Source: Cognaticolwellia beringensis
GTDB lineage: Bacteria > Pseudomonadota > Gammaproteobacteria > Enterobacterales > Alteromonadaceae
Direction of reading: 5' to 3'
Assembly (NCBI RefSeq): GCF_002076895.1
Contig: NZ_CP020465.1
Coordinates: forward strand, 62,001-126,000
Length of the DNA stretch: 64,000 nucleotides
Shown here: positions 55,169 to 64,000 of the stretch, one piece after another
Position numbering within the stretch: the stretch's first letter is position 1
Layout of the letters: every line of letters starts with the position of its first letter
Program-made: the position numbers and the translations under genes
The notes under the pieces: model-generated
Seen by the model: only the letters and a program-made list of their open reading frames with translations
Told to the model about the DNA's origin: nothing
The model's database searches: none

Positions 55169-57844
55169 ATGTCTGAGCTCCCAAATCAAGATATTGATTC
55201 AATGGAAACCCAAGAATGGTTGGAATCAATGGAGTCTGTGCTAGAAAAAGAAGGGCCAGAACGTGCTCATTTTCTACTTGAAAAATTAATCGATAGAGCC
55301 CGTCGTAGCGGTACGCATTTACCTTTTGACGCCAAAACTGCTTATGTAAATACTATTCCACCAGGGTTAGAGCCGCATATGCCGGCTGACCAAACGATAG
55401 AGTCACGCATTCGTGCTGCTATTCGTTGGAATGCTTTAGTGTTGGTATTACGCGCGTCTAAAAAAGATTTAGAGCTTGGTGGCCATATTGGTAGCTTTGC
55501 TTCTTCATCTACTTTATATGATGTTGGTTTCAACCACTTCTTTAAAGCTTCATCTGAAAAAGATGGCGGCGACTTTATTTTTGCTCAAGGTCATATTTCT
55601 CCGGGTATTTATGCTCGTGCCTTTATGGAAGGCAGATTAACGGAAGAGCAAATGAACAACTTCCGTCAAGAATGTGATGGTAAAGGTTTGTCTTCATACC
55701 CGCATCCACATTTAATGCCAGACTTTTGGCAGTTCCCTACTGTTTCTATGGGCTTAGGTCCATTACAAGCTATTTATACTGCACGTTTCCTTAAGTATCT
55801 TACTGACCGCGGTATTAAAGACTGTTCAGGCCAACGTGTTTATTGTTTCCTAGGTGATGGTGAAACTGATGAGCCAGAATCGTTAGGTGCTATCGGCCTA
55901 GCAACGCGTGAAGGTTTAGATAACTTAACATTTGTTATCAACTGTAATTTACAGCGTTTAGATGGTCCTGTTCGTGGTAATGGTAAAATTATTCAAGAAC
56001 TTGAAGGGACATTCCGCGGCGCAGGCTGGGAAGTGGTGAAAGTTATTTGGGGTTCTTACTGGGATTCATTAATTGCCCGTGATACTTCGGGTAAATTACT
56101 ACAGCTAATGAACGAAACAGTTGATGGTGAATACCAAAACTGTAAAGCCAAAGGCGGTAAGTACACGCGCGAAAACTTCTTTAACAAGTACCCTGAAACT
56201 GCAGCGCTAGTCGCGAATATGTCTGATCAAGATATTTGGCGTTTAAATCGTGGTGGTCATGATCCTGTTAAAGTTTACGCCGCTTATGAAAAAGCGATGA
56301 ACACTAAAGGTCGTCCAACCGTTATTCTTGCTAAAACTGTTAAAGGTTTCGGTTTAGGTGCTTCAGGCGAAGCTTTAAACATTGCCCATAACGTTAAGAA
56401 GATGGATGTTGATTCGCTTAAACATTACCGTAATCGTTTTAATATTCCGGTAAGCGATGAAGAAATTGCTGACTTACCTTTCTTCAAGTTCCCAGAAGAT
56501 AGCGAAGAATACAAGTATATGAAAGCACGTCGTGAAGCATTAGGTGGTTCATTACCTGCGCGTCGCCAACAAGCGGAAGAGTCACTTGATATTCCAGCAT
56601 TAAAAATATTTGAGCCAATATTAAAAGGTTCAGGTGAGCGTGAAGTTTCATCAACAATGACTTTTGTTCGTGTGCTAAACAGCTTACTAAAAGATAAGAA
56701 AATCGGTAAGCGTATCGTTCCTATTATTCCTGACGAAGCGCGTACTTTTGGTATGGAAGGTTTATTCCGCCAAGTGGGTATTTATGCCAGCGAAGGTCAA
56801 AAATATGTTCCACAAGATGCTGACCAAGTTGCTTATTACCGCGAAGATAAAAAAGGACAAGTATTACAAGAAGGTATTAATGAACTAGGTGCTATGGCGT
56901 CTTGGGTTGCTTCTGGTACGTCTTATTCAACGTGTAACGCCACGACAATTCCATTCTACATCTACTATTCAATGTTTGGTTTCCAACGTGTTGGTGATTT
57001 AGCATGGGCAGCGGCAGATAGTCAAGCACGTGGTTTCTTATTAGGTGCTACTGCTGGTAGAACTACGCTTAATGGTGAAGGTTTACAACATCAAGATGGT
57101 CATTCACATGTGCAAGCGGGCTTAATCCCTAATTGTGTGACTTATGATCCAACTTACGGTTATGAAATTGCCGTTATTGTGCGTGAAGGTTTACGCCGTA
57201 TGTATGAAGAAAATGAAAACATCTTCTTCTACTTAACCTTGATGAATGAAAACTATCAACATCCAGCAATACCAGAAAATAAGACTGTTGAAGACGAAAT
57301 TATTAAAGGTATTTATCAACTTGAGCGCGTTGAAGCTAAAAAAGCTAAAGCCAACGTACAATTAATGGGCTCAGGTACTATTTTACAAAAAGTTCGTCAA
57401 GCGGCACAAATTTTGTCAGCTGATTACGGTGTATCAAGTGACGTTTATTCTGTTACTTCATTCAACGAACTGGCACGTGAAGGACAAGAAGTAACGCGCT
57501 GGAACATGTTACACCCTGAAAGCAAGCAAAAAACAGCTTATCTTTCTAAGGTAATTACTAGCGACAAAGGCCCAGCCATTGCAGCAACTGATTACATTAA
57601 AAACTATTCTGACCAAGTGCGTGCTTATATCAACACTGAGTATCGCGTATTAGGTACTGACGGTTTTGGCCGCAGTGATAGCCGCGATAACTTGCGTCAA
57701 CATTTTGAAGTTGATCAAAACTACATTGTTGTTGCTGCGCTTTATGAATTGGCAAACCGTGGTGAGATTAAAAGCAAAGTGGTCAGTGAAGCGATTAAAC
57801 GCTTTAACATTGATGCTGAAAAAATTAATCCGCTTTACGCGTAA
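55169..57844 (+). CDS. aceE: Pyruvate dehydrogenase E1 component
   Basis: An 891-residue homodimeric-type E1 that decarboxylates pyruvate and acetylates the lipoyl group of E2. The thiamine diphosphate motif runs from GDGETDEPES to FVINCNLQRLDG. HNVKKMD and LQHQDGHSHV mark other active-site regions, including catalytic His residues. Length matches E. coli AceE (887). GGAGACTAAGT precedes the ATG. It follows pdhR after 146 bases, partly a repeat, and is followed after 25 bases by aceF. Confidence 0.98.
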   Translation: MSELPNQDIDSMETQEWLESMESVLEKEGPERAHFLLEKLIDRARRSGTHLPFDAKTAYVNTIPPGLEPHMPADQTIESRIRAAIRWNALVLVLRASKKDLELGGHIGSFASSSTLYDVGFNHFFKASSEKDGGDFIFAQGHISPGIYARAFMEGRLTEEQMNNFRQECDGKGLSSYPHPHLMPDFWQFPTVSMGLGPLQAIYTARFLKYLTDRGIKDCSGQRVYCFLGDGETDEPESLGAIGLATREGLDNLTFVINCNLQRLDGPVRGNGKIIQELEGTFRGAGWEVVKVIWGSYWDSLIARDTSGKLLQLMNETVDGEYQNCKAKGGKYTRENFFNKYPETAALVANMSDQDIWRLNRGGHDPVKVYAAYEKAMNTKGRPTVILAKTVKGFGLGASGEALNIAHNVKKMDVDSLKHYRNRFNIPVSDEEIADLPFFKFPEDSEEYKYMKARREALGGSLPARRQQAEESLDIPALKIFEPILKGSGEREVSSTMTFVRVLNSLLKDKKIGKRIVPIIPDEARTFGMEGLFRQVGIYASEGQKYVPQDADQVAYYREDKKGQVLQEGINELGAMASWVASGTSYSTCNATTIPFYIYYSMFGFQRVGDLAWAAADSQARGFLLGATAGRTTLNGEGLQHQDGHSHVQAGLIPNCVTYDPTYGYEIAVIVREGLRRMYEENENIFFYLTLMNENYQHPAIPENKTVEDEIIKGIYQLERVEAKKAKANVQLMGSGTILQKVRQAAQILSADYGVSSDVYSVTSFNELAREGQEVTRWNMLHPESKQKTAYLSKVITSDKGPAIAATDYIKNYSDQVRAYINTEYRVLGTDGFGRSDSRDNLRQHFEVDQNYIVVAALYELANRGEIKSKVVSEAIKRFNIDAEKINPLYA

Positions 57845-57869
57845 CTAAGACTAGATAAGGAATTAAAAA

Positions 57870-59858
57870 ATGTCTGATATTGAAAAAATTCTAGTCCCAG
57901 ATGTCGGTGGCGATGAAGTAGAAGTTATCGAGATTTGTTTTGCGGTAGGCGACAGTTTAGAAGCTGACGAAGGTATTATTACCGTTGAAACGGATAAAGC
58001 ATCAATGGATATTCCAGCGCCATTTGCTGGTGAACTTATTGCCCTTTCAGTTAAAGTTGGCGATAAGATCAAAGAAGGTGATGTTATTGCTGAAATGAAA
58101 GGCGCTGGCGCTGCTGCTGAAGATAGCACAGAAGCACCAGTTGCAGCCGAGTCAGAAGAAAAAGCTGAACCAGAAGCTAAGCCTGAAGCACCGGCAGCAG
58201 AAAAAACGCCAAGTGCTGCTGCAAGTAGTGAAGTTATTGAAATAGCTGTGCCTGATATTGGTGAAGATGGCGAAGTTGACGTTATCGAAGTACTAGTTGC
58301 AGTAGGTGATGTGATAGAAGCTGAAGATGGCTTGATCACGTTAGAAACTGATAAAGCTACTATGGATGTGCCGTCACCTCATGCTGGTACGGTTAAAGAA
58401 GTGCTCATTAATACCGGTGATAAAGTTAAGCAAGGCTCTATTGTGATTAAGCTTGAAACTTCATCAAGTGCAGCTGAACAAGCACCTGCAGCTGAAGAAG
58501 CGCCTGCTGCACAAGCTCCTGCTGCTGAGAAATCAGCGCCTGCGGCGGCTGCAAGCAGTGAAGTTATCGAAATAGCGGTACCTGATATTGGCGAAGATGG
58601 CGAAGTTGACGTTATTGATGTGCTAGTTGCTGTGGGCGATGTTATTGAAGCTGAAGATGGTTTAATCACGTTAGAAACAGATAAAGCCACTATGGATGTG
58701 CCATCGTCACATGCCGGAACGGTAAAAGAAGTGTTAATCAGTACGGGCGATAAAGTTAAGCAAGGCTCAATTGTTATCAAGCTTGAAACGTCGTCTGGTG
58801 CTCCTGCTCAGGAAGAAACTCCTGCGCCTGCTTCAGCGCCAGCAAAGGCTGCTAGCCAAGCACCAGCGCCAGCAGCTAAAAAGGCAGCACCTGTGCCGCA
58901 TCATCCGCAAATTGGTTTAACCAATGCCGATGCTATTTATACTTCACCTTCTATTCGACGCATTGCGCGCGAATTTGGGGTTGATTTAACATTAGTCAAA
59001 GGTACTGGACGTAAAGGCCGTATTTTAAAAGAAGATGTGCAGTCGTATGTTAAATATGAATTGTCTCGTCCGAAAGCTAATGCTGGTAGTTCAGTAGCCG
59101 CTGGAGAAGGTGGTTTACAAGTTGTTAGCGCTAAGCAAATTGATTTCTCAAAGTTTGGTGAAGTTGAAACGAAAGCACTGACACGCATTCAGAAAATATC
59201 GGGTCCATTCTTACATCGTAACTGGGTCACTATCCCACATGTTACGCAGTTTGATGAAGCCGATATCACTAATGTGGAAGCCTTCCGTAAAGAACAAAAT
59301 GTTATTTGTGAAAAGCAAAAGCTTGGTTTTAAAATTACGCCATTAGTGTTTATTTTAAAAGCCGCAGCAGATGCATTGCGTACCTTTCCAACCTTTAACT
59401 CTAGCTTGAGTGAAGATGGTGAAAGCTTAATTCTGAAAAAGTATATTCACATTGGTGTTGCGGTTGATACACCTAATGGTTTAGTTGTACCGGTAGTGCG
59501 TGATGTTGATCAAAAAGGTATTCACCAGTTATCGCGTGAATTACTTGAAATTAGCATAAAAGCACGTGACGGCAAGTTAAAAGCAACGGATATGCAAGGC
59601 GGTTGTTTTACTATTTCTAGCCTGGGTGGTATTGGCGGTACAGCATTCACGCCGATTGTTAATGCTCCAGAAGTGGCGATTTTAGGTGTTTCTAAATCAG
59701 AAATGAAACCTAAATGGAATGGACAAGATTTTGAACCTAAGTTAATGTTACCGTTATCTATGTCCTACGACCATCGTGTAATTGACGGCGCACTAGCGGC
59801 ACGCTTTACTGTACATCTGGCAGGTGTCATGAGTGATATTAGAAAACTCATTCTATAA
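57870..59858 (+). CDS. aceF: Pyruvate dehydrogenase E2 component (dihydrolipoyl acetyltransferase)
   Basis: A 662-residue E2 with three lipoyl domains, an E1/E3-binding domain and the acyltransferase core. Lipoyl lysines are Lys43 ([10 protein letters not shown]), Lys162 and Lys272 (both [10 protein letters not shown]). Domains 2 and 3 are almost identical in protein and DNA, showing recent duplication or conversion. Ala/Pro/Glu-rich linkers join them. The binding domain lies around residues 355-393 ([15 protein letters not shown]) and the catalytic His635 in [10 protein letters not shown]. It builds the 24-mer core of the complex. A stem-loop follows before lpdA. Confidence 0.97.
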   Translation: MSDIEKILVPDVGGDEVEVIEICFAVGDSLEADEGIITVETDKASMDIPAPFAGELIALSVKVGDKIKEGDVIAEMKGAGAAAEDSTEAPVAAESEEKAEPEAKPEAPAAEKTPSAAASSEVIEIAVPDIGEDGEVDVIEVLVAVGDVIEAEDGLITLETDKATMDVPSPHAGTVKEVLINTGDKVKQGSIVIKLETSSSAAEQAPAAEEAPAAQAPAAEKSAPAAAASSEVIEIAVPDIGEDGEVDVIDVLVAVGDVIEAEDGLITLETDKATMDVPSSHAGTVKEVLISTGDKVKQGSIVIKLETSSGAPAQEETPAPASAPAKAASQAPAPAAKKAAPVPHHPQIGLTNADAIYTSPSIRRIAREFGVDLTLVKGTGRKGRILKEDVQSYVKYELSRPKANAGSSVAAGEGGLQVVSAKQIDFSKFGEVETKALTRIQKISGPFLHRNWVTIPHVTQFDEADITNVEAFRKEQNVICEKQKLGFKITPLVFILKAAADALRTFPTFNSSLSEDGESLILKKYIHIGVAVDTPNGLVVPVVRDVDQKGIHQLSRELLEISIKARDGKLKATDMQGGCFTISSLGGIGGTAFTPIVNAPEVAILGVSKSEMKPKWNGQDFEPKLMLPLSMSYDHRVIDGALAARFTVHLAGVMSDIRKLIL

Positions 59859-59894
59859 TTGCCAAATGGCAGATATAAAACAGTAATATGACAC

Positions 59895-59946
59895 AAAGTT
59901 GGTAAAGTGAAAGTAATCGGTTAATTTTCGCTTTTACCAACTTTTT
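59895..59946 (+). terminator. Stem-loop between aceF and lpdA
   Basis: AAAGTTGGTAAAGTGAAA pairs with a right arm ending CTTTTACCAACTTT (one bulged base), followed by TTTTTGC. It can act as a partial terminator or mRNA end, which would separate lpdA expression from aceEF. The arms also contain TTGGTAA / TTACCAA, the PdhR half-site pattern. Confidence 0.65.
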
Positions 59947-60114
59947 GCTAATAATTACTGATTTAAAGATAGCGATTCTGGTGCGGTTTAAGTAAAATCG
60001 TCGCCAAGTAAGATATAATCAAATGCTGAAATATTAATGGTTAACGCTTTTAATTTTACTCAGCAAATATAGGCTGGCAAAACCAGCAATAAATACATCA
60101 ATTTTGAGGTTAGC

Positions 60115-61545
60115 ATGAGTAACGATATTAAAACTCAAGTAGTAGTTTTAGGTGCGGGTCCTGGTGGCTATTCAGCAGCATTTCGCGCAGCAGATTTAGG
60201 TTTAGACGTAATATTAGTTGAAAGCCGTGAAACGCTTGGTGGCGTTTGTTTGAATGTGGGTTGTATCCCTTCAAAAGCACTTTTACACGTAGCTAAAGTT
60301 ATTGACGATGCAGCAGCAATGGCTTCTCATGGTGTTACTTTTGGCGCTCCTAAAATTGATTTAGACAAAATTCGTGGCTGGAAAGAAGACGTTATTAGTC
60401 AATTAACCGGTGGTTTAGGCGGAATGGCTAAAGCACGTAAAGTTAAAACAGTATTTGGTTACGGTAAATTCACTTCAGATAAAACCATTGAAGTAGAAGG
60501 CGCTGACGGTAAAACAACCATTACTTTTGACAACGCGATTATTGCTGCTGGTTCATCAGTAGTTGATTTACCTTTCATTCCAACTGAAGACCCACGTGTA
60601 ATCGATTCAACGGGCGCTTTAGAGCTTCAAGACATACCAAAAGAAATGTTAGTACTTGGTGGCGGCATTATTGGTTTAGAAATGGGCACGGTATATCGCG
60701 CGTTAGGCTCAAATGTTTCAGTTGTTGAGTTTGCTGACCAATTAGTGCCAGCGGCTGATAAAGATATTGTTAAAGTTTACACTAACTATAACAAGAAAAA
60801 ATTCAACATTATGTTGTCAACAAAAGTCGTTGCCGTTGAAGCCAAAGACGATGGTTTATATGTTACTTTTGAAGGCAAAAATGCCCCTGAAGGACAAGTA
60901 CGCTACGACAAAATTTTAGTTGCTGTTGGTCGTAAGCCAAACGGTCACTTAGTTGCTGCAGATAAAGCTGGTGTTAATGTTGATGAGCGTGGCTTTATTA
61001 ACGTAACAAATGAGCTTCGCACTAACGTTAATCACATTTTCGCTATTGGTGATGTTGTGGGTCAACCTATGCTTGCTCATAAAGCGGTACATGAAGCACA
61101 TTGTGCTGCTGAAGTGATTTCTGGTAAGAAACATACTTTTGAACCACGTTGTATTCCTTCAATTGCTTATACTGATCCAGAAATGGCTTGGGTAGGTGTT
61201 ACAGAACGTGAAGCGAAAGAGCAAGGTTTGAACATTGAAGTGGCTAACTTCCCTTGGGCTGCTTCTGGTCGTGCAATTGCTTCTGCGCGTACTGAAGGTA
61301 AAACTAAGATGATCTTCGAAAAAGAAACTGGCCGTGTATTAGGTGGTGCTATTGTGGGTATCAACGCCGGCGAAATGCTTGGTGAAGTTTGTTTAGCCGT
61401 TGAAATGGGCGCAGATGCTGAAGACATAGGTCTTACTATTCATGCTCACCCAACGTTAAATGAATCAATCGGTATGGCTGCAGAGATTTTTGAAGGCACC
61501 ATTACTGATATGCCAAACGCTAAAGCCGTTAAAAAGAAAAAATAA
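60115..61545 (+). CDS. lpdA: Dihydrolipoamide dehydrogenase (E3)
   Basis: A 476-residue FAD/NAD flavoprotein that reoxidises dihydrolipoamide in the pyruvate and 2-oxoglutarate dehydrogenase complexes. The FAD loop VLGAGPGGYSAAFRAADLG, the redox disulfide GGVCLNVGCIPSK, the NAD loop VLGGGIIGLEMGTVYRALGS and the C-terminal HAHPTLNES with catalytic His-Glu are intact. Length matches E. coli Lpd (474). It starts 256 bases after aceF, beyond a stem-loop, so it may also have its own promoter. GAGGTTAGC precedes the ATG. Confidence 0.98.
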   Translation: MSNDIKTQVVVLGAGPGGYSAAFRAADLGLDVILVESRETLGGVCLNVGCIPSKALLHVAKVIDDAAAMASHGVTFGAPKIDLDKIRGWKEDVISQLTGGLGGMAKARKVKTVFGYGKFTSDKTIEVEGADGKTTITFDNAIIAAGSSVVDLPFIPTEDPRVIDSTGALELQDIPKEMLVLGGGIIGLEMGTVYRALGSNVSVVEFADQLVPAADKDIVKVYTNYNKKKFNIMLSTKVVAVEAKDDGLYVTFEGKNAPEGQVRYDKILVAVGRKPNGHLVAADKAGVNVDERGFINVTNELRTNVNHIFAIGDVVGQPMLAHKAVHEAHCAAEVISGKKHTFEPRCIPSIAYTDPEMAWVGVTEREAKEQGLNIEVANFPWAASGRAIASARTEGKTKMIFEKETGRVLGGAIVGINAGEMLGEVCLAVEMGADAEDIGLTIHAHPTLNESIGMAAEIFEGTITDMPNAKAVKKKK

Positions 61546-61590
61546 TTTCGTTTTAACTTGGCGCTAACTCAGCGTTTAAGCACTTCAATT

Positions 61591-61620
61591 AAAAAGCCAG
61601 CGACTATGCTGGCTTTTTTG
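61591..61620 (+). terminator. Rho-independent terminator after lpdA
   Basis: An 11-base stem (AAAAAGCCAGC / GCTGGCTTTTT) with loop GACTAT runs into a T-run and GTGTCC. Confidence 0.92.
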
Positions 61621-61686
61621 TGTCCAAATGGTGTATAAATATATTGTTAAATTAACAAATAAATAACAATAGCTTGGATGCAAATT

Positions 61687-63639
61687 ATGAAGAAAATACT
61701 ACCAGTAATCTTATTAAGTCTCATTAGCTGTTTAGGGTATGCCAAAACACCGGCATTAAATTATGAGCAGTTCGGCAATTTGCCTATGATTCAGTACCCT
61801 AGTGTTTCACCTAATGGTGAGCATATTGCGGCAATATATAATGCTCCAGATGGTCCTAGTATCGTTATTAGTGCATTTGGTTCAGCAGAAGTATCGACCA
61901 TAGTGCAACTTAAAAAGAGTCAAGATCGTATAGAGGGTATATCGTGGGTTAACTCCACCCGATTGCTTATTACCGCAAGTTACTCAGAAAGTATAGGGAA
62001 TAAACGGTTTAGACGTGACCGAATTTTTTCAGTAGACACTGATGGTACTGATCTCGTTGAACTTAAGACTAAAATGCCACCGAGTGCGGCGTCTTGGGAA
62101 AAAAGGAGAGCGGCTAGCTTGAGTGTGGTGTCATTATTAAAAGATGATAAAAAGCATGTGTTATTACAGACATATGATTACAGAGATGAAGTACAAGCGG
62201 TATATAAAGTCAATGTTTATGAAAATGATTTTGACAAGCTATTTGTCAATAAATTCAATGTTCATACATGGATAACCAACGATAAAGGACAAGTGCTATT
62301 TGGCTATGGCACCGAGAAAAGTAAGAAGGTCACGGATGTAAATACCATCTGGCACAGAAAAAACGAACAGTCAGAATGGGAACTTCTTCATAAACAAAAG
62401 GCTTACAGTGGTGAAACTTTTACGCCTGTTATGGTTGAGAACGATAAATTACTTGTTTTAACTGATTATAAGACTCGCCGACAAGCATTGTGGTCATATG
62501 ATATTCAAGCGGGTAAGTTTATCGAGAAGTTGTACGGGCATGATAAATATGACATTGCTGACGTCATTTATAACCCTGATCGAAGCCGTGTTATCGGTGT
62601 GTACTATTACGATGATTATTTACGTCAACACTTCTTTCAAAATGAAGATAATAATATAGCGCTGTTAGTGAAAAATAGCTTTAAAGGTTACCAAGCTACT
62701 GTTTATAGTCGAAGTGAAGATAAAACTAAAATGTTGGTGTATGCGACGAAAGATAATAGTCCGCAAAAGTTTTTTTGGTTAGATATAAAAAACAAAAAAG
62801 GGGGCTTGTGGTTTAGCACATATCCATTTTTAGAAGGGCAGCCAATGCCCAATGTATTACCAATAACCTTTAATGCTGATGACGGTGAGGAAATTACTGG
62901 TTATTTGACCTTACCAGTTACCGCTGACAATAATAAAAAACCACCACTTGTGGTTTGGCCGCATGGTGGGCCTATTGGCATAAGGGACTATCAAACATTT
63001 GACCCGTACGTACAATTTTTCGCAAGCCAAGGCTATGCCGTATTGCAAGTAAATTACCGAGGCTCAGGAGGATTTGGTACAAACTTTCAAGCTTCAGGTC
63101 ATCATGAGTGGGGCAAGCGCATGCAGCAAGATGTGTATAATGGCTTTGATTGGTTGAAATCAAAAAATCTTGTGAATACGGATAAGACTTGTTTTGCCGG
63201 TTATAGCTATGGTGGATATGCGGCCTTGACAGCAGCATTTCAAAAACCAGAGCAATATAGCTGTGTTGTTAGTATTGCAGGTATTAGTGATTTATTGACT
63301 CTGGCCGAAAAAGACTATAGATGGCAAGGGAATCTTCGTGCGCACATTGTAAATACTATTGGCGACCCAACAGATGAAAGTATCGCTGGAGAATTAGAAC
63401 GTTTGTCAGCGACTAATAATATGGATAAAATTAAAGCGCCAATTTTATTGATGCATGGTCGTTATGATACACAGGTGCGTGTTGAGCAGTCTGCCGATTT
63501 TTATGATAAGGCAAAATCTGCAGGTTTAGATGTTGATTATGTGGAGTTTAAATATGGCACGCATTATTTAGATGAAGCTGATAATCGACTTGAGGCATTC
63601 AAACAGCTTAGTGAATTCCTTGAAGAACATTTGAAGTAA
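61687..63639 (+). CDS. Secreted S9 family (prolyl oligopeptidase-like) peptidase
   Basis: A 650-residue peptidase with a signal peptide (MKKILPVILLSLISCLGYA). An N-terminal beta-propeller (residues about 25-380) is followed by an alpha/beta hydrolase domain. The catalytic residues are Ser507 in AGYSYGGYAAL, Asp594 in HGRYDTQVRV and His626 in YGTHYLDE; the oxyanion HGGPIG block lies near residue 425. It likely acts on peptides or small proteins in the periplasm or outside. The start was set at 61687, with GGAT 8 bases upstream, rather than the ATG three codons earlier. It stands alone between two similar terminators. Confidence 0.92.
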   Translation: MKKILPVILLSLISCLGYAKTPALNYEQFGNLPMIQYPSVSPNGEHIAAIYNAPDGPSIVISAFGSAEVSTIVQLKKSQDRIEGISWVNSTRLLITASYSESIGNKRFRRDRIFSVDTDGTDLVELKTKMPPSAASWEKRRAASLSVVSLLKDDKKHVLLQTYDYRDEVQAVYKVNVYENDFDKLFVNKFNVHTWITNDKGQVLFGYGTEKSKKVTDVNTIWHRKNEQSEWELLHKQKAYSGETFTPVMVENDKLLVLTDYKTRRQALWSYDIQAGKFIEKLYGHDKYDIADVIYNPDRSRVIGVYYYDDYLRQHFFQNEDNNIALLVKNSFKGYQATVYSRSEDKTKMLVYATKDNSPQKFFWLDIKNKKGGLWFSTYPFLEGQPMPNVLPITFNADDGEEITGYLTLPVTADNNKKPPLVVWPHGGPIGIRDYQTFDPYVQFFASQGYAVLQVNYRGSGGFGTNFQASGHHEWGKRMQQDVYNGFDWLKSKNLVNTDKTCFAGYSYGGYAALTAAFQKPEQYSCVVSIAGISDLLTLAEKDYRWQGNLRAHIVNTIGDPTDESIAGELERLSATNNMDKIKAPILLMHGRYDTQVRVEQSADFYDKAKSAGLDVDYVEFKYGTHYLDEADNRLEAFKQLSEFLEEHLK

Positions 63640-63663
63640 TCCCTTTAAAACTTTATAGCTTGT

Positions 63664-63692
63664 AAAGCCAGCAACTCTGCTGGCTTTTTTGT
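63664..63692 (+). terminator. Rho-independent terminator after the S9 peptidase gene
   Basis: A 9-base stem (AAAGCCAGC / GCTGGCTTT) with loop AACTCT is followed by TTTGTATC. The stem is the same as that of the lpdA terminator. Confidence 0.9.
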
Positions 63693-63785
63693 ATCTGTTG
63701 GCTATAGCCATAAAGATGTTGCACGACTATACTGTATGTAACTGAGACGCTCAATTTAACCTTGATTTATAAGGAAATTATAATA

Positions 63786-64000
63786 ATGAAAAATTCAATT
63801 TACTTATTGTTAGCTTTAGCCCTAACGGGATGTGCAAACAATGTAGAGACGCCTAACGGTGCATCACAATGGGATTTCGATCATCAAGTTCAGTTTAAAC
63901 AAACCGATTTAAAAGACGGTAAGCATCACCTACAAGTTATCGCAAAACAAAGTACAGAATTTAGTAAACTAGCGACTTTTTTAATGCGTCAGTCATTACG
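63786..64000 (+). CDS. Lipoprotein, N-terminal part (runs off the window end)
   Basis: An open frame of 71 codons and a partial codon reaching the last base. It starts with MKNSIYLLLALALTGCANN, a lipoprotein signal with the lipobox LTGC, so Cys16 should be lipidated. AAGGAAATTATAATA before the ATG is a good ribosome binding site. The visible mature part (SQWDFDHQVQFKQTD and HLQVIAKQSTEFSKLATF) is not enough to recognise a family. The residue after the lipidated Cys is Ala, not Asp, so outer-membrane sorting is likely by the Lol rule. Confidence 0.8.
   Translation, partial: MKNSIYLLLALALTGCANNVETPNGASQWDFDHQVQFKQTDLKDGKHHLQVIAKQSTEFSKLATFLMRQSL

Noticed and set aside
57863..58780. Ser/Thr/Ala-rich minus-strand frames within aceF
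   Set aside because: They are the complement of the repeated lipoyl domains and Ala/Pro linkers, which stay open by composition.

Overview
The window reads as a chromosomal segment of an AT-rich marine gammaproteobacterium of the Alteromonadales, most like Colwellia or Thalassotalea. That placement is an inference from gene content, protein flavour and gene order. The order dcw cluster, lpxC, dciA, LytM-type peptidase, secA, mutT, then yacG-zapD-coaE-pilDCBA-nadC-ampDE-pdhR-aceEF-lpd, is a classic gammaproteobacterial backbone. No phage, plasmid, CRISPR array, rRNA or tRNA was seen.

Layout. Positions 1-6.3 kb hold miscellaneous genes: a methyltransferase cut by the window edge, a LysE exporter, a secreted ATP-dependent DNA ligase, a Lys-rich secreted protein, PGPGW, DUF3581, a GIY-YIG protein, DUF2797 and an HDOD protein. 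6.5-8.3 kb is glnK-amtB with an NtrC site and a sigma-54-like promoter. 8.4-13.1 kb holds a DyP-type peroxidase, argR and mdh facing away from each other around a strong palindromic operator, a minimal M9-like metallopeptidase and a YcxB-like protein. 13.4-17.2 kb is a ferric iron ABC transporter behind a Fur-like box. 17.4-34.6 kb is a complete dcw cluster: mraZ, rsmH, ftsL, ftsI, murE, murF, mraY, murD, ftsW, murG, murC, ddl, ftsQ, ftsA and ftsZ. It starts at a promoter with phased MraZ repeats. lpxC, dciA (opposite strand), an M23 peptidase and secA follow.

40.1-42.4 kb is the main accessory spot. It is a tandem array of about 120-bp REP/BIME-like units, one of which is split by an IS10-like IS4-family insertion sequence that looks intact. 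42.5-51.7 kb carries mutT, yacG, zapD, coaE, the type IV pilus genes pilD-pilC-pilB-pilA, nadC and a membrane-anchored retropepsin-like protease. 51.8-61.5 kb carries ampD-ampE and then pdhR-aceE-aceF-lpdA. The PdhR box sits before pdhR, and the encoded E2 has three lipoyl domains. An S9 peptidase and the start of a lipoprotein close the window.

How the genes work together: most of the centre makes and divides the cell envelope (peptidoglycan precursors, divisome, lipid A, Sec translocase, muropeptide recycling). The flanks provide nitrogen sensing, iron uptake, arginine control and the pyruvate dehydrogenase complex. The sequence not explained by ordinary genes is mainly repeats: the REP array with its IS, a family of AGCTGTCAG-based repeats filling gaps from 44.9 to 53.8 kb, and TACCAA...TTGGTA palindromes, one of which supplies the stop codon of pdhR. 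No clearly new multi-gene system was found. The best leads are the repeat families, the possible GIY-YIG resemblance in DUF2797, the secreted DNA ligase and the secA leader hairpin.
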